From a bacterium (lineage in GTDB: Bacteria; Sysuimicrobiota; Sysuimicrobiia; Sysuimicrobiales; Segetimicrobiaceae), in assembly GCA_035691305.1 (NCBI GenBank), contig DASSJF010000033.1:1-64000 (forward strand): a stretch of 64,000 bases of DNA, given 5' to 3'. Shown piece after piece: positions 17,064-25,544 of this stretch (position 1 is its first letter; each line of letters opens with the position of its first letter). A program made the position numbers and the translations under genes. Under the pieces are notes generated by a model. It saw only the letters and a list, made by a program, of their open reading frames with translations. It was not told the origin of the DNA and searched no databases.

Positions 17064-18187
17064 CGGACGCGGCGCGCGAAGACGCGCCGGTTGCGGAGAT
17101 CGCGGCCCGTCGCGACGCGCTGACGGGCCGGCTGGCCGCGGACGAAGCCGTCCTGGTCTACGGGTTGAGCGGCCACGCGGCCGATCTGCTCTATGTGAGC
17201 GGGTACGCTCCGGTCTTCGGCGCGGCGTATCTGTTGCTACTGCCGTCCGGACCGAGGGCGCGGCTGTGGGTGCCGTTCAACTGGGACGTTGCTCGGGCCC
17301 GGCGTGCGGCGCGCGGTGTGGACGTTCCCGCGGCGGACGGGACCGGCGCGGAGGTTTGCCGCGCCGTAGCCGCAGCCGGGGTCCGGCGTCTTCACGCCGG
17401 CCCCGCGGAGACGCTGCCCGTGGCGTTCACCGAGGCGCAGCGTGCGGCGGCCCCCGGGATCGAGATACGCCCGCTCGCGCCCGGGATCGACGTGCTCCGG
17501 CGGCGCAAGAGTGCCGCGGAAATCGCGCTGCTGCGCGAGGCGTGCCGCATCACGGACGCCGGGTTTACCGCGATCGCGGCCGGGCCCGCGGCGGGGCGGC
17601 GCGAGATCGATCTCGCCGCGGAGGCGGAGTTTGCGATGCGCACCGCCGGGGCGGAGGCCTTCGGCTGGCCCGCGGTCGTCGTCTCGGGACCCAACGGCGG
17701 CATCCCCGTAGCGTTCACCGGCACGCGCGCGCTCGAGCGCGGCGACATCGTAACCGCGGATCTCGGCGTCGTCTACCGGGGATACCGGACCGACCTCACG
17801 CGGTCGTTCGTGGTGGGACCGCCCAGCCAGGCACAGCAGCGGTTGTACGACCTGCTGCGCCGTGCGTTCGCGGCCGCGGTCGCCGCGGCGCGGCCTGGGA
17901 TCCCGGTGCGGCGGCTGCACGAGGCGGTCGCCGGCGCGATCGCGGGCGCGGGCTACGGCGGGGCGTTCGGCGTGCGCGCCGGCCACGGCATCGGCCTCGA
18001 AAGCTCGCAGGAATGGCCCGACGTCGAGACGGAAACGGGCGCGCTCGAGCCGGGCATGACCCTATGCCTCGAGCCGGGCGTGTACTTCGGGGAACGGGGC
18101 GGCATGCGCGTCGAGGAAGAGATACTCATCACCGAAACCGGTTGCGAGCCGTTGTCAGGTGAGCCGCCCGCGCTGCGGGCGATCTGA
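17060..18187 (+). CDS. M24 family metallopeptidase, Xaa-Pro dipeptidase-like
   Basis: A 375-residue pita-bread-fold protein with an N-terminal creatinase-type domain and a C-terminal M24 domain. All five metal ligands can be seen: Asp in TADLGVV, Asp in YRTDLTRSFVVG, His in AGHGIGLE, Glu in LEPGVYFGERGG and Glu in MRVEEEILIT. It should therefore be an active proline-specific dipeptidase or aminopeptidase in the cytoplasm. The GTG start overlaps the flavoenzyme stop by 4 nt. A transporter binding-protein gene follows 162 nt later, so it may serve the imported peptide. Confidence 0.92.
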   Translation: MTDAAREDAPVAEIAARRDALTGRLAADEAVLVYGLSGHAADLLYVSGYAPVFGAAYLLLLPSGPRARLWVPFNWDVARARRAARGVDVPAADGTGAEVCRAVAAAGVRRLHAGPAETLPVAFTEAQRAAAPGIEIRPLAPGIDVLRRRKSAAEIALLREACRITDAGFTAIAAGPAAGRREIDLAAEAEFAMRTAGAEAFGWPAVVVSGPNGGIPVAFTGTRALERGDIVTADLGVVYRGYRTDLTRSFVVGPPSQAQQRLYDLLRRAFAAAVAAARPGIPVRRLHEAVAGAIAGAGYGGAFGVRAGHGIGLESSQEWPDVETETGALEPGMTLCLEPGVYFGERGGMRVEEEILITETGCEPLSGEPPALRAI

Positions 18188-18349
18188 CGCGTGTCGAGGC
18201 TCGGTAGATTCCCATAACGCGAATCGTCGCGAGCTGTGATGGACCGCAGGACTCACTCCGAGTACCACGAACGTGTAGCGAGTTTACACGGTGACGCGGC
18301 AATGAACTTCGCGGCACCGGCTGATTTCCAATGTTGGGGGGGACGGGTG

Positions 18350-19936
18350 ATGGCCAGGCGGTTGAGTGCGGCGTGGATCGTTCTGCTCCTTGCAGGCGGC
18401 GTGATGACCATGGGACTGGGCGACAGGGCGGGGGCGGCCTCGGCGTCCGACACGCTGGTTATCGCGAAGGACATCTCGGATATCCACACGCCCGATCCGA
18501 ACAAGAGCTACGATATCAGCGGCGTGTTTATGCAGTTTCCGATCTACAGCCGGCTGGTCAAGCAGGAAGCGCCGGATCTCGGCAAGATCCAGCCGGACCT
18601 CGCCGCCTCGTGGACTTTCAACCCCAACGCGACAGTTATGACGTTTAAGCTGCGCGACGCTAAGTTCGGTGACGGCGCGCCCGTCACGGCCGAGGACGTG
18701 CGGTTCTCGCTGCTGCGGGCCAAGAACCTGAAGGGCTACGGCTCGTTCCTGGCCGATCCATTGAAGAGCGTGGACGTCGTCGATCCCAAGACGGTCCGGA
18801 TCACTCTGACCGACCCGAACGCCGCGTTTCTCGCGACGCTGACGGCGGGCGTGTTCTCGATCGTCGAAGCGAAGGTCGTGCGCGCGGCCGGCGGCGTCGA
18901 GACGCCCGGGGCGGACAAGCTCGACAAGGCCGAGCAGATTTTCTTCAAGGAATCCGCCGGCACGGGTCCGTTCAAGCTGGTCTCGTACACGCGGGAGTCG
19001 CAGATCGTCATGGCCCGGAACGACAACTACTACGGGCCGGCGCCATTTTTCCGGACCGTTATCATCAAGCACGTGAAGGAGCCGGCGACCCAATCGTTCA
19101 TGGTGCAGCGGGGCGACGCCGACATCGCGCTGGACCTGAGCATCAACCAGATCAACGCGATCCGCGGGAAGCCGGGATTGCAGTTCTTCCAGGACCCCTC
19201 GGCGTGGACGACATATCTCGGCATGAAGACGGCGGTCAAGCCGTGGGACAACCCGAAGGTCCGCGAGGCCGTGAAGTACGCGATCGACTACGACGGGCTG
19301 ATCAACGGGGTACTCCACGGGACGGCGCGGCAGCTCGGCAGCATCATGATGCCCGGGTTGCTGGGGTTTCCTGAATCGCTCAACAAGCAGCTGCTGTACA
19401 AGCAGGACCTGAACAAGGCGCGGGCGCTGCTGAAAGAGGCCGGGATCGGCACCGTCCACGTAGACTTTGTTTGGGGCCTCGGATTTGCGTACGGCACGGC
19501 GACCGCCGATCAGATTGCGCAGAAGCTGCGCGCGGATCTGCAGCGAGTCGGCATCATCCTAGACCCGAAGCCCGTGCAGGCCGGGATTCTCCTTACCACA
19601 GCGAGGACGGGCAAGCCCGCCACCATCCTGAACACGTGGTACCCGGACTACTTCGATCCGGACAACTTCACCTATTTCGCAAGCGGCTTCGTCGCGAAGC
19701 GGTTCAACTGGGTCGACGCGCAGGGGAAAAAGGACGGCGAAGAGGCCGCGGCGACGAGCGACGTGGCGAAGCGCGAGAGCCTCTACGAAGACTACAACAA
19801 GCGGATCGCGGCCCCCGGCTCACCGTACGCCTTTCTTGTCCAGCCGTACTCCGTTGTGCCGGCCCGCGCAGACCTGACCGGCTACCACTTCCACCCGTTT
19901 TTCTTCCTGCAGCTCGACACGCTGCGGCGCAAGTAA
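18350..19936 (+). CDS. ABC transporter substrate-binding protein, family 5 (Dpp/Opp type)
   Basis: A 528-residue extracytoplasmic solute-binding protein of the peptide/opine/nickel family. Residues 1-30 form a Sec signal peptide (ARRLSAAWIVLLLAGGV, cleavage probably after AGA) without a lipobox cysteine. The family signatures are LAASWTFNPNATVMTFKLRD, FGDGAPVTAEDVRFSLLRA and KVREAVKYAIDYDGLINGVL. ATG 18350 is preceded by a G-rich Shine-Dalgarno; the longer frame from 18236 would bury the signal peptide. The permease genes lie 3.7 kb downstream, after three enzyme genes. A strong hairpin follows the stop. The ligand is unknown. Confidence 0.92.
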   Translation: MARRLSAAWIVLLLAGGVMTMGLGDRAGAASASDTLVIAKDISDIHTPDPNKSYDISGVFMQFPIYSRLVKQEAPDLGKIQPDLAASWTFNPNATVMTFKLRDAKFGDGAPVTAEDVRFSLLRAKNLKGYGSFLADPLKSVDVVDPKTVRITLTDPNAAFLATLTAGVFSIVEAKVVRAAGGVETPGADKLDKAEQIFFKESAGTGPFKLVSYTRESQIVMARNDNYYGPAPFFRTVIIKHVKEPATQSFMVQRGDADIALDLSINQINAIRGKPGLQFFQDPSAWTTYLGMKTAVKPWDNPKVREAVKYAIDYDGLINGVLHGTARQLGSIMMPGLLGFPESLNKQLLYKQDLNKARALLKEAGIGTVHVDFVWGLGFAYGTATADQIAQKLRADLQRVGIILDPKPVQAGILLTTARTGKPATILNTWYPDYFDPDNFTYFASGFVAKRFNWVDAQGKKDGEEAAATSDVAKRESLYEDYNKRIAAPGSPYAFLVQPYSVVPARADLTGYHFHPFFFLQLDTLRRK

Positions 19937-19965
19937 CCGCGGCGCCGATCGTCGAGTAATCGCGG

Positions 19966-19992
19966 CCCGAGGCGCTCGCCGAGCGCCTCGGG
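19966..19992 (+). terminator. Perfect 12-bp hairpin after a binding-protein gene
   Basis: CCCGAGGCGCTC pairs with GAGCGCCTCGGG around a 3-nt loop, 29 nt after the binding-protein stop. The downstream tract ATCCGTCTTTCC is only mildly T-rich. It could be a partial terminator or a 3' mRNA stabiliser that raises the binding protein over the downstream enzymes and permeases. Confidence 0.6.
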
Positions 19993-20049
19993 ATCCGTCT
20001 TTCCACCGGCCGGGTTTTCGCGGTGCGGCGATTTCCGCGGAGGCAGACG

Positions 20050-21390
20050 ATGACCCAGAGCGTGGCGATCGTGGGCGCTACGATCGTGACGATGAACGAC
20101 GCGCGTGATGTGGTGGCCGACGGCACGGTGGTTATCGAGCGCGGCAGATTCGCCTCCGTGACGGCCGGGACGCGCGATCCCGGCGCGGATCGGCTCATCC
20201 GCGGCGACGGCTGCGTGCTGATGCCGGGTCTGATCAACTGTCACGTGCACACCCGGCCGGGGCGAGCGCTTGGAGATGGTCTGTCGCTCTTCGACTGGCA
20301 CGCGCTGTACCCGGACGGCCTCTGCCGCGGCATGACGGAGGCCGATTCGCGAACCGGCGGCCTGCTGGCGTTCGCGGAGTCCCTCAAACGGGGCACGACG
20401 ACGGTTATGGACATGACCTGCAAGCCGGCGGGCGCCTTTGCGGCTGCCGAGGAGATCGGGATCCGGGCCAGGATCGCGCCGCTGGCGGCGGACGCGCAGT
20501 TCGCTGGAAACGGCGCCTGCGACGTCTACGCCGATTTCGTTGAGTCGATCACGAATCTGCCTCGGCCCGCGGACGCACGCGTGCAGTACTGGCTCGGCTT
20601 CGACGCCATCAACGGCGTGACCGAGGCGACGCTTCGACGGATGAGCCAGGACGCTCAGCGCCTGCATACCGGCATCCACGGTCACATGTCGGAATCGCGT
20701 GATGACGCGGGCTGGCCCGATCGGGAGCGCGGCGAGCCGGCCGCGATCTACCTGCGGCGAACGGGCGTGCTCGGCCCGCGGACGGTCCTGGCGCACTGCA
20801 ACTGGCTGACAGCGGACGAGATCGAGGCGTTGGCCGAGACCGGGACGAGCGTCGCCCACAACCCGACCAGCAACATGAAACTGGGGACCGGCGTGGCGCC
20901 GGTCCCGGAGCTGCGGGCCCGCGGCGTCAACGTAGGTCTCGGAACCGACGGCATGCTGTCGAATTTTCATCTCGACATGTTCGAGGCGATGCGCGGCGCC
21001 TGCATGCTGCAGCGCATCCACAGGCTCGACGCGCACGCGCTGATGAGTTGGGATGTGCTGGAGATGGCCACACGCGGTGGCGCCCGCGCGATCGGCGAGG
21101 CGCCAGATCTCGGCGCGATCGAGGCCGGCAAGCGGGCGGACGCTGTCCTGCTCGACCTCGGCGGCGCGCATCTGCGTCCCCTGATCCGCGGCCGCCATGA
21201 CAATTTCGCGGCCCTCCTGACGTGGTGCGCGCACGGCTCGGACGTGCGGACGGTGCTCGTGGACGGTGTGGTGGTGGTGGAAGACCGGCGGCTGTGTCTC
21301 GCCGACGAGGCCGCCATCGTCCGCGACGCGCAGCGCGTGGCCGAGCGGCTCGTGGCGGCCCTGCCCGCGACAGGAACGTCCCCGGCGTAG
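20050..21390 (+). CDS. Amidohydrolase / cytosine-deaminase-like metal-dependent hydrolase
   Basis: A 446-residue TRZ/ATZ-type amidohydrolase. The metal-site residues are seen in order: INCHVHTRPG (HxH, about residue 68), IHGHMSESRDD (about 216), AHCNWLTADEIEAL (about 250), VAHNPTSNMKLGTG (about 272) and VGLGTDGMLSNFHLD (metal aspartate, about 300). Such enzymes deaminate or hydrolyse C-N bonds in purines, pyrimidines, triazines and related rings. ATG 20050 has GCGGAGGCAG just upstream and is preferred to the earlier start at 20023. It sits between the binding protein and the cyclodeaminase-family gene, suggesting that it acts on the imported compound. Confidence 0.9.
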   Translation: MTQSVAIVGATIVTMNDARDVVADGTVVIERGRFASVTAGTRDPGADRLIRGDGCVLMPGLINCHVHTRPGRALGDGLSLFDWHALYPDGLCRGMTEADSRTGGLLAFAESLKRGTTTVMDMTCKPAGAFAAAEEIGIRARIAPLAADAQFAGNGACDVYADFVESITNLPRPADARVQYWLGFDAINGVTEATLRRMSQDAQRLHTGIHGHMSESRDDAGWPDRERGEPAAIYLRRTGVLGPRTVLAHCNWLTADEIEALAETGTSVAHNPTSNMKLGTGVAPVPELRARGVNVGLGTDGMLSNFHLDMFEAMRGACMLQRIHRLDAHALMSWDVLEMATRGGARAIGEAPDLGAIEAGKRADAVLLDLGGAHLRPLIRGRHDNFAALLTWCAHGSDVRTVLVDGVVVVEDRRLCLADEAAIVRDAQRVAERLVAALPATGTSPA

Positions 21391-21417
21391 TGTGAAGGCT
21401 GTGCGGAGGGTCACGGC

Positions 21418-22401
21418 ATGACGCTCAGGGTACTGTCGGAGGCGGACATTTTGCGGTGCTGGTCGATGCGCGACGCGATCGACTGGCAGCGCGACGCGTT
21501 TCGCCTGTACTCAGGGGGACTCGTCGAGCGGGGGCTGCATCGTTGGATCTACACCGACGCGCCCCACGGTGTGATCGGTTTTCTGCCCGGCGTCATCAAA
21601 GACGGCGGCGGGTTCGGCATCAAGATGCTCTCCGCATTTACCGATGAGGTCACCACGCGATACGTGACCCGGGGACTCGTGCTGGTGGCCGACGGGCGAA
21701 CCGGTGAACCGCGGGCGCTGCTTGAAGGCGGAGCCGTGACCGACCTGCGGACGGGCGCCGCGACCGGCCTCGCGATCGACCTCCTGGCGAAGCGGAGCGC
21801 CCGGGTGGGCGCGATGTTCGGCGCCGGCCACGTCGCCCTAAATCAGATCGAGGCGATGTGCGAGATCCGCGACATCGAGACGGTATGGCTGTTCAGCCGG
21901 ACGCGGTCGAAGGCGCTGCAGTTCATCGAGACGATGCGCGCGAAGGGCGGCCGGATTCCCCGAGACTGGCACCTGGCGTCGAGTCCTCGCGAGGCCGTCG
22001 CGGATGCCGATATCGTGATCACGGCCACCACGACATCGACCCCGTTGTTCGACGGCCGCGACCTGCGTCAGGGCGCCTGCGTGATCGCCGCGGGCGGTTG
22101 CGTGCCGGAGAGCGGCGAGGTGGACGTCGAGACGATCCGACGCTGCGCGAAAGTCGTCGTCGACATGAAGGAGACCTGCGCGTGCGGCGAACTCGCCGTC
22201 CCGCTCGCGCAGGGGGTGATCGGCGCCGCCGACGTGGCGGAGCTCGGCGAGCTCGTGCTCAGCTCCCGTCCTGGACGGGAGCGCGACGACGAGATCACGT
22301 TCTGCAAGACGATCGGCGTGCCCGTTCAGGACCTGGTGACCGGACAGCGGCTGCTCGCGCGCGCCGAAGCCCTCGGTTTGGGACGCGTCGTAGAATTGTA
22401 A
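21418..22401 (+). CDS. Ornithine cyclodeaminase / mu-crystallin family protein
   Basis: A 327-residue NAD(P)-dependent protein. The N-terminal domain carries GFGIKMLSAFTDE (substrate-binding lysine near residue 65). The Rossmann domain starts VGAMFGAGHVALNQIEAM (about 129), slightly off the usual GxGxQ. The segment CGELAVPLAQG lies near the end. The catalytic aspartate is in SGEVDVETI. The family includes ornithine cyclodeaminase, ketimine reductases, alanine dehydrogenases and EutC of ectoine degradation; sequence alone does not decide. A Shine-Dalgarno CGGAGGG precedes the ATG. The M24-like gene follows after 22 nt, the same pairing as eutC-eutD. Confidence 0.9.
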   Translation: MTLRVLSEADILRCWSMRDAIDWQRDAFRLYSGGLVERGLHRWIYTDAPHGVIGFLPGVIKDGGGFGIKMLSAFTDEVTTRYVTRGLVLVADGRTGEPRALLEGGAVTDLRTGAATGLAIDLLAKRSARVGAMFGAGHVALNQIEAMCEIRDIETVWLFSRTRSKALQFIETMRAKGGRIPRDWHLASSPREAVADADIVITATTTSTPLFDGRDLRQGACVIAAGGCVPESGEVDVETIRRCAKVVVDMKETCACGELAVPLAQGVIGAADVAELGELVLSSRPGRERDDEITFCKTIGVPVQDLVTGQRLLARAEALGLGRVVEL

Positions 22402-22423
22402 CGGCATCGCCGGGAGGTCACGC

Positions 22424-23590
22424 ATGAGCGCGGTATCGCCGGTCGACAGACCGTTCACCACCGAGGAATACCGGGCCAGGGTGGCCCGCGTGCAGGCCGC
22501 GGCTCGGCGGCGCGGGATCGATGCCATGTTCGTGTCGATTCCAGAGAACAACTACTGGCTGACCGGGTTCCGCACGCTGGGCTACTTCTACTACATGGTC
22601 CTGCTCGTGCCGGTGGAAGGCGATCCGATCCACCTGGCGCGGTATGTCGAGAAGAATGTGATCGACGGAACCTCCTGGACCGGGCGCGCCGAATACTGGG
22701 ACGATTCGGAGGACTATCTCGACGCGACGGCGCGTATCTTCGGCAAGTACCGGCTCGATCGTGCCACCGTCTCCTTCGACAAAGGGGCGTGGTATTTCAC
22801 GTTCACCGAATTCGAAGGCCTGCAGCGACGGCTCCCGCACACCAACTGGGTCGACGGGACCGGGATCATTGAGCGCCTCCGGCTCATCAAGTCTCCCGCG
22901 GAGCAGGCCTATACTCGGCAGGCGGCCAAGATCCTGTCGGGTGGGATGCAGGCCGCGATTCGCTCGATCCGCCCCGGGCTCACCGAGAACGATGTGATGG
23001 CCACCGCGTACGATTACCTGTTGCGGCATGGCAGCGAGGTGGTCGCGGAGCCGCCGATGATCCTCACCGGCGTCCACGGGTCCATGGCGCACGCGGCGCC
23101 GGAGGGCGTCACGATCAGGACCGGGGACGTCGTCTACCATGAGATCGGCGCGTCGGTGAAGCGGTACCACGCGGCAATGATGCGCACCGCCTTCGTCGGC
23201 GACCCGCCCAAGGAGGTCATCGACCGCGTCGACTTGTGCCGGCGGGCCATCGAGGCCGGTCTCGAGCACATGCAGCCCGGCAATCCCGCGCAGGAGGTGG
23301 ACCGCGCCGTTCGCAAGGTCATGGTTGACGGAGGGTGCGGTGACCTGTTCCGCCACAAGGCCGGCTACTCTCTCGGCGCCGCGTTCCCTCCGGACTGGAG
23401 CGAGGCGCAGACATTCCAGCTGCGAGAGGGCGAGGTGGAGCCGCTGCAGCCGGGCATGATCTTCCACATCCTCCCGACCGTCTTCGACTATCCGAAGCAC
23501 GGCCTGGGCGTCAGCGACACCGTCCTCATTACCGAACACGGCCACGAGGTCCTGACCGAGGGAGATAACCACCTGTACGTTATCCGATGA
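22424..23590 (+). CDS. Creatinase-like M24 protein with the metal site lost
   Basis: A 388-residue pita-bread-fold hydrolase with an N-terminal creatinase domain (NNYWLTGFRTLGYFYYM). The catalytic domain lacks most metal ligands of M24 peptidases: the two aspartates are Glu and Ala (VVYHEIGASVKRYHAAMMRT), the two glutamates are Leu and Ser (FHILPTVF, GLGVSDTVLIT), and only the histidine of FRHKAGYSLG remains. That pattern fits metal-independent creatinase and ectoine hydrolase (EutD/DoeA) rather than a dipeptidase. A Shine-Dalgarno GGGAGGT lies upstream. It is placed between the cyclodeaminase-family gene and the permease pair. Likely role: amidine or cyclic amide hydrolysis. Confidence 0.88.
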   Translation: MSAVSPVDRPFTTEEYRARVARVQAAARRRGIDAMFVSIPENNYWLTGFRTLGYFYYMVLLVPVEGDPIHLARYVEKNVIDGTSWTGRAEYWDDSEDYLDATARIFGKYRLDRATVSFDKGAWYFTFTEFEGLQRRLPHTNWVDGTGIIERLRLIKSPAEQAYTRQAAKILSGGMQAAIRSIRPGLTENDVMATAYDYLLRHGSEVVAEPPMILTGVHGSMAHAAPEGVTIRTGDVVYHEIGASVKRYHAAMMRTAFVGDPPKEVIDRVDLCRRAIEAGLEHMQPGNPAQEVDRAVRKVMVDGGCGDLFRHKAGYSLGAAFPPDWSEAQTFQLREGEVEPLQPGMIFHILPTVFDYPKHGLGVSDTVLITEHGHEVLTEGDNHLYVIR

Positions 23591-23640
23591 AGTCGCCGGC
23601 CAGGGCTCCGGCCGTCGACGGCTGATCGGCGGATCGCTCC

Positions 23641-24654
23641 ATGGCTCGGTACATCATCCGGCGGCTCGGTCTCAGTTTGCCGACCCTGATCGGCATCACC
23701 CTGCTCACGTTCCTGATCTCGCACGCGCTGCCCGCGGATCTTGTGCTGACGAGTCTCGGCGACCATGCCGCGCAGGATCCGCAGCTCGTGGCGGCGTTCC
23801 GGCACAAGTGGGGCCTCGACCGGCCTGCGCCCGTGCAGTACGCAGTCTACCTCGGCCGTCTCGCTCGCGGTGATCTCGGCACCTCGATCGCGACCGGACA
23901 GCCGGTCAGGACGGAGCTGACCCTGTCGTTGCCGGCAACGGTCGAACTCGCAACGGCCGGCATGCTGGGCGCGATCGTCATCGGCGGCCTCCTCGGCGTC
24001 ACCGCGGCGGTCCGCAGCGATACGCCGGTCGACCTGGTCGTGCGCTCGGTCATGGCCGTTGGGGTCGCGCTGCCGATCTTCTGGTATGCGATCCTGCTGC
24101 TTTTTGTCTTCTACTTCGTGCTCGGGTGGGCGCCGCCGCCTGGCCAGCTCGACCCTGGGTTGGATCCGGGCCCGCCGATCACGGGCATGTACGTGATCGA
24201 CAGCCTGGTGCGGGGCAATTGGCTGGTGTTCCGGAACGCGCTCGCCCATCTCGTGTTGCCGGCCGTGGTGCTCGCGACGGCCGGCATGGGGTTTATTGCG
24301 CGCATCACCCGCGCCACGGTCGTCGACGTGCTGGCCCGGGACTTCGTGCGCACCGCCCGCGCGAAGGGACTCGCCGACGCGCGCGTGGTGTGGCGGCACG
24401 CCGTGCGCAACGCCCTGATTCCGATCATCACCGTGATGGGGCTCTTGTACGCGCAGCTGATGTCGGGCACCGTTCTAACCGAAGCGATCTTCTCGTGGCC
24501 GGGCCTCGGCCGCTATGCGTTCATGTCCGCGAGCAACCTCGACTTTCCCGCCGTGATGGGCATCGCGCTTGTGATCGGCGTGTTCTACGTACTTCTCAAC
24601 CTCCTCGTCGACGTGCTCTACGCCTACCTCAACCCGAGGATCCGCTACGAGTAG
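23641..24654 (+). CDS. ABC transporter permease, DppB/OppB type
   Basis: A 337-residue inner-membrane permease. It begins ARYIIRRLGLSLPTLIGIT, the usual first membrane helix. A periplasmic segment with FRHKWGLDRPAPVQYAVYL follows, then five more helices. The EAA loop that docks onto the ATPase is near residue 235 (DFVRTARAKGLADARVVWRH). The end VLYAYLNPRIRYE is typical of DppB. The DppC gene starts 14 nt later. No ATPase gene is found here or anywhere in the window. It probably works with the binding protein at 18350. Confidence 0.93.
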   Translation: MARYIIRRLGLSLPTLIGITLLTFLISHALPADLVLTSLGDHAAQDPQLVAAFRHKWGLDRPAPVQYAVYLGRLARGDLGTSIATGQPVRTELTLSLPATVELATAGMLGAIVIGGLLGVTAAVRSDTPVDLVVRSVMAVGVALPIFWYAILLLFVFYFVLGWAPPPGQLDPGLDPGPPITGMYVIDSLVRGNWLVFRNALAHLVLPAVVLATAGMGFIARITRATVVDVLARDFVRTARAKGLADARVVWRHAVRNALIPIITVMGLLYAQLMSGTVLTEAIFSWPGLGRYAFMSASNLDFPAVMGIALVIGVFYVLLNLLVDVLYAYLNPRIRYE

Positions 24655-24667
24655 CCTCGACGCTGCG

Positions 24668-25534
24668 GTGCGTGCCGCCGAGCCCGCGGCGGTTGTGGAG
24701 ATGGTGCGTGCTGTCCGATCGCGGCGCGCCTGGCGGAGGACCGGGGTTATCGTGGGGTTGATCGTGCTGGCGGCGTGGGCGGCGGTCGCGGCCGCGGCGC
24801 CGCTCCTGTCCCCTTACGGCTACGACGAGCAGCGCGTGGACGAGACCCTGCAGCCGCCGAGCGCGCGGCATCTCTTCGGCACAGACGACCTCGGTCGCGA
24901 CATCTACACCCGCGTGTTGTACGGCGGTCGAGTGACGCTGCTGATCGGCGTCGGCGTAGTCTCGGTGGCCGCCGTCGCGGGCATGGCGATCGGCACCGTC
25001 GCCGGCTATGCCGGCGGGGGCGCCGACGAACTGATCATGCGCGCGACCGAGGTCATCATGGCGTTTCCGTCGATCATTCTCGCGATGGCGATCGCGGTCG
25101 CCCTGGGGCCGGGCGTGCTTCACGCCGGGCTTGCGATGGTGCTGGTGTGGTGGCCGACGTACGCGCGGCTCGCCCGCGGCGAGGTGTTGAACATCCGCCG
25201 AATGGAATATGTGGATGCCGCGGTGGCGATCGGGCAGCGGCCGTTGCGGATCTTGTTGCGCGCGATAGTGCCCAACATCCGCGCAAGCATCATCGTGTTG
25301 GCGACGGTGGACCTGGGGGCGGCCATCATCACGGCGGCGGGCCTGAGCTTCCTCGGGCTCGGCGCGGTGCCGCCGACACCGGAGTGGGGGGCGATGGTGA
25401 GCACCGGGCGCGAACTACCCCAGGCGTGGTGGATCGCCGGTTTTCCCGGCGTGGCAATTTTCACAACAGTGCTGGCGTTCAATTTCCTCGGAGACGCGGT
25501 CCGGGACTACCTGGATCCGCGGCACCGGCTCTAG
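24668..25534 (+). CDS. ABC transporter permease, DppC/OppC type
   Basis: A 288-residue inner-membrane permease, partner of the preceding DppB-type gene. The N-terminal helix GVIVGLIVLAAWAAVAAAAP is followed by the family segment HLFGTDDLGRDIYTRVLYGG. The EAA loop is near residue 181 (YVDAAVAIGQRPLRILLRA). The C-terminus FLGDAVRDYLDPRHRL is complete. The start is GTG. The next gene, an alcohol dehydrogenase, begins 11 nt later with a strong Shine-Dalgarno, so the transcript probably continues. Confidence 0.92.
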   Translation: MRAAEPAAVVEMVRAVRSRRAWRRTGVIVGLIVLAAWAAVAAAAPLLSPYGYDEQRVDETLQPPSARHLFGTDDLGRDIYTRVLYGGRVTLLIGVGVVSVAAVAGMAIGTVAGYAGGGADELIMRATEVIMAFPSIILAMAIAVALGPGVLHAGLAMVLVWWPTYARLARGEVLNIRRMEYVDAAVAIGQRPLRILLRAIVPNIRASIIVLATVDLGAAIITAAGLSFLGLGAVPPTPEWGAMVSTGRELPQAWWIAGFPGVAIFTTVLAFNFLGDAVRDYLDPRHRL

Positions 25535-25544
25535 GGAGGTACGG

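Noticed and set aside
18188-18349. Promoter or riboswitch upstream of the binding protein at 18350
   Set aside because: The 162-nt gap has no convincing -35/-10 pair and no stable or known RNA motif that I could recognise.
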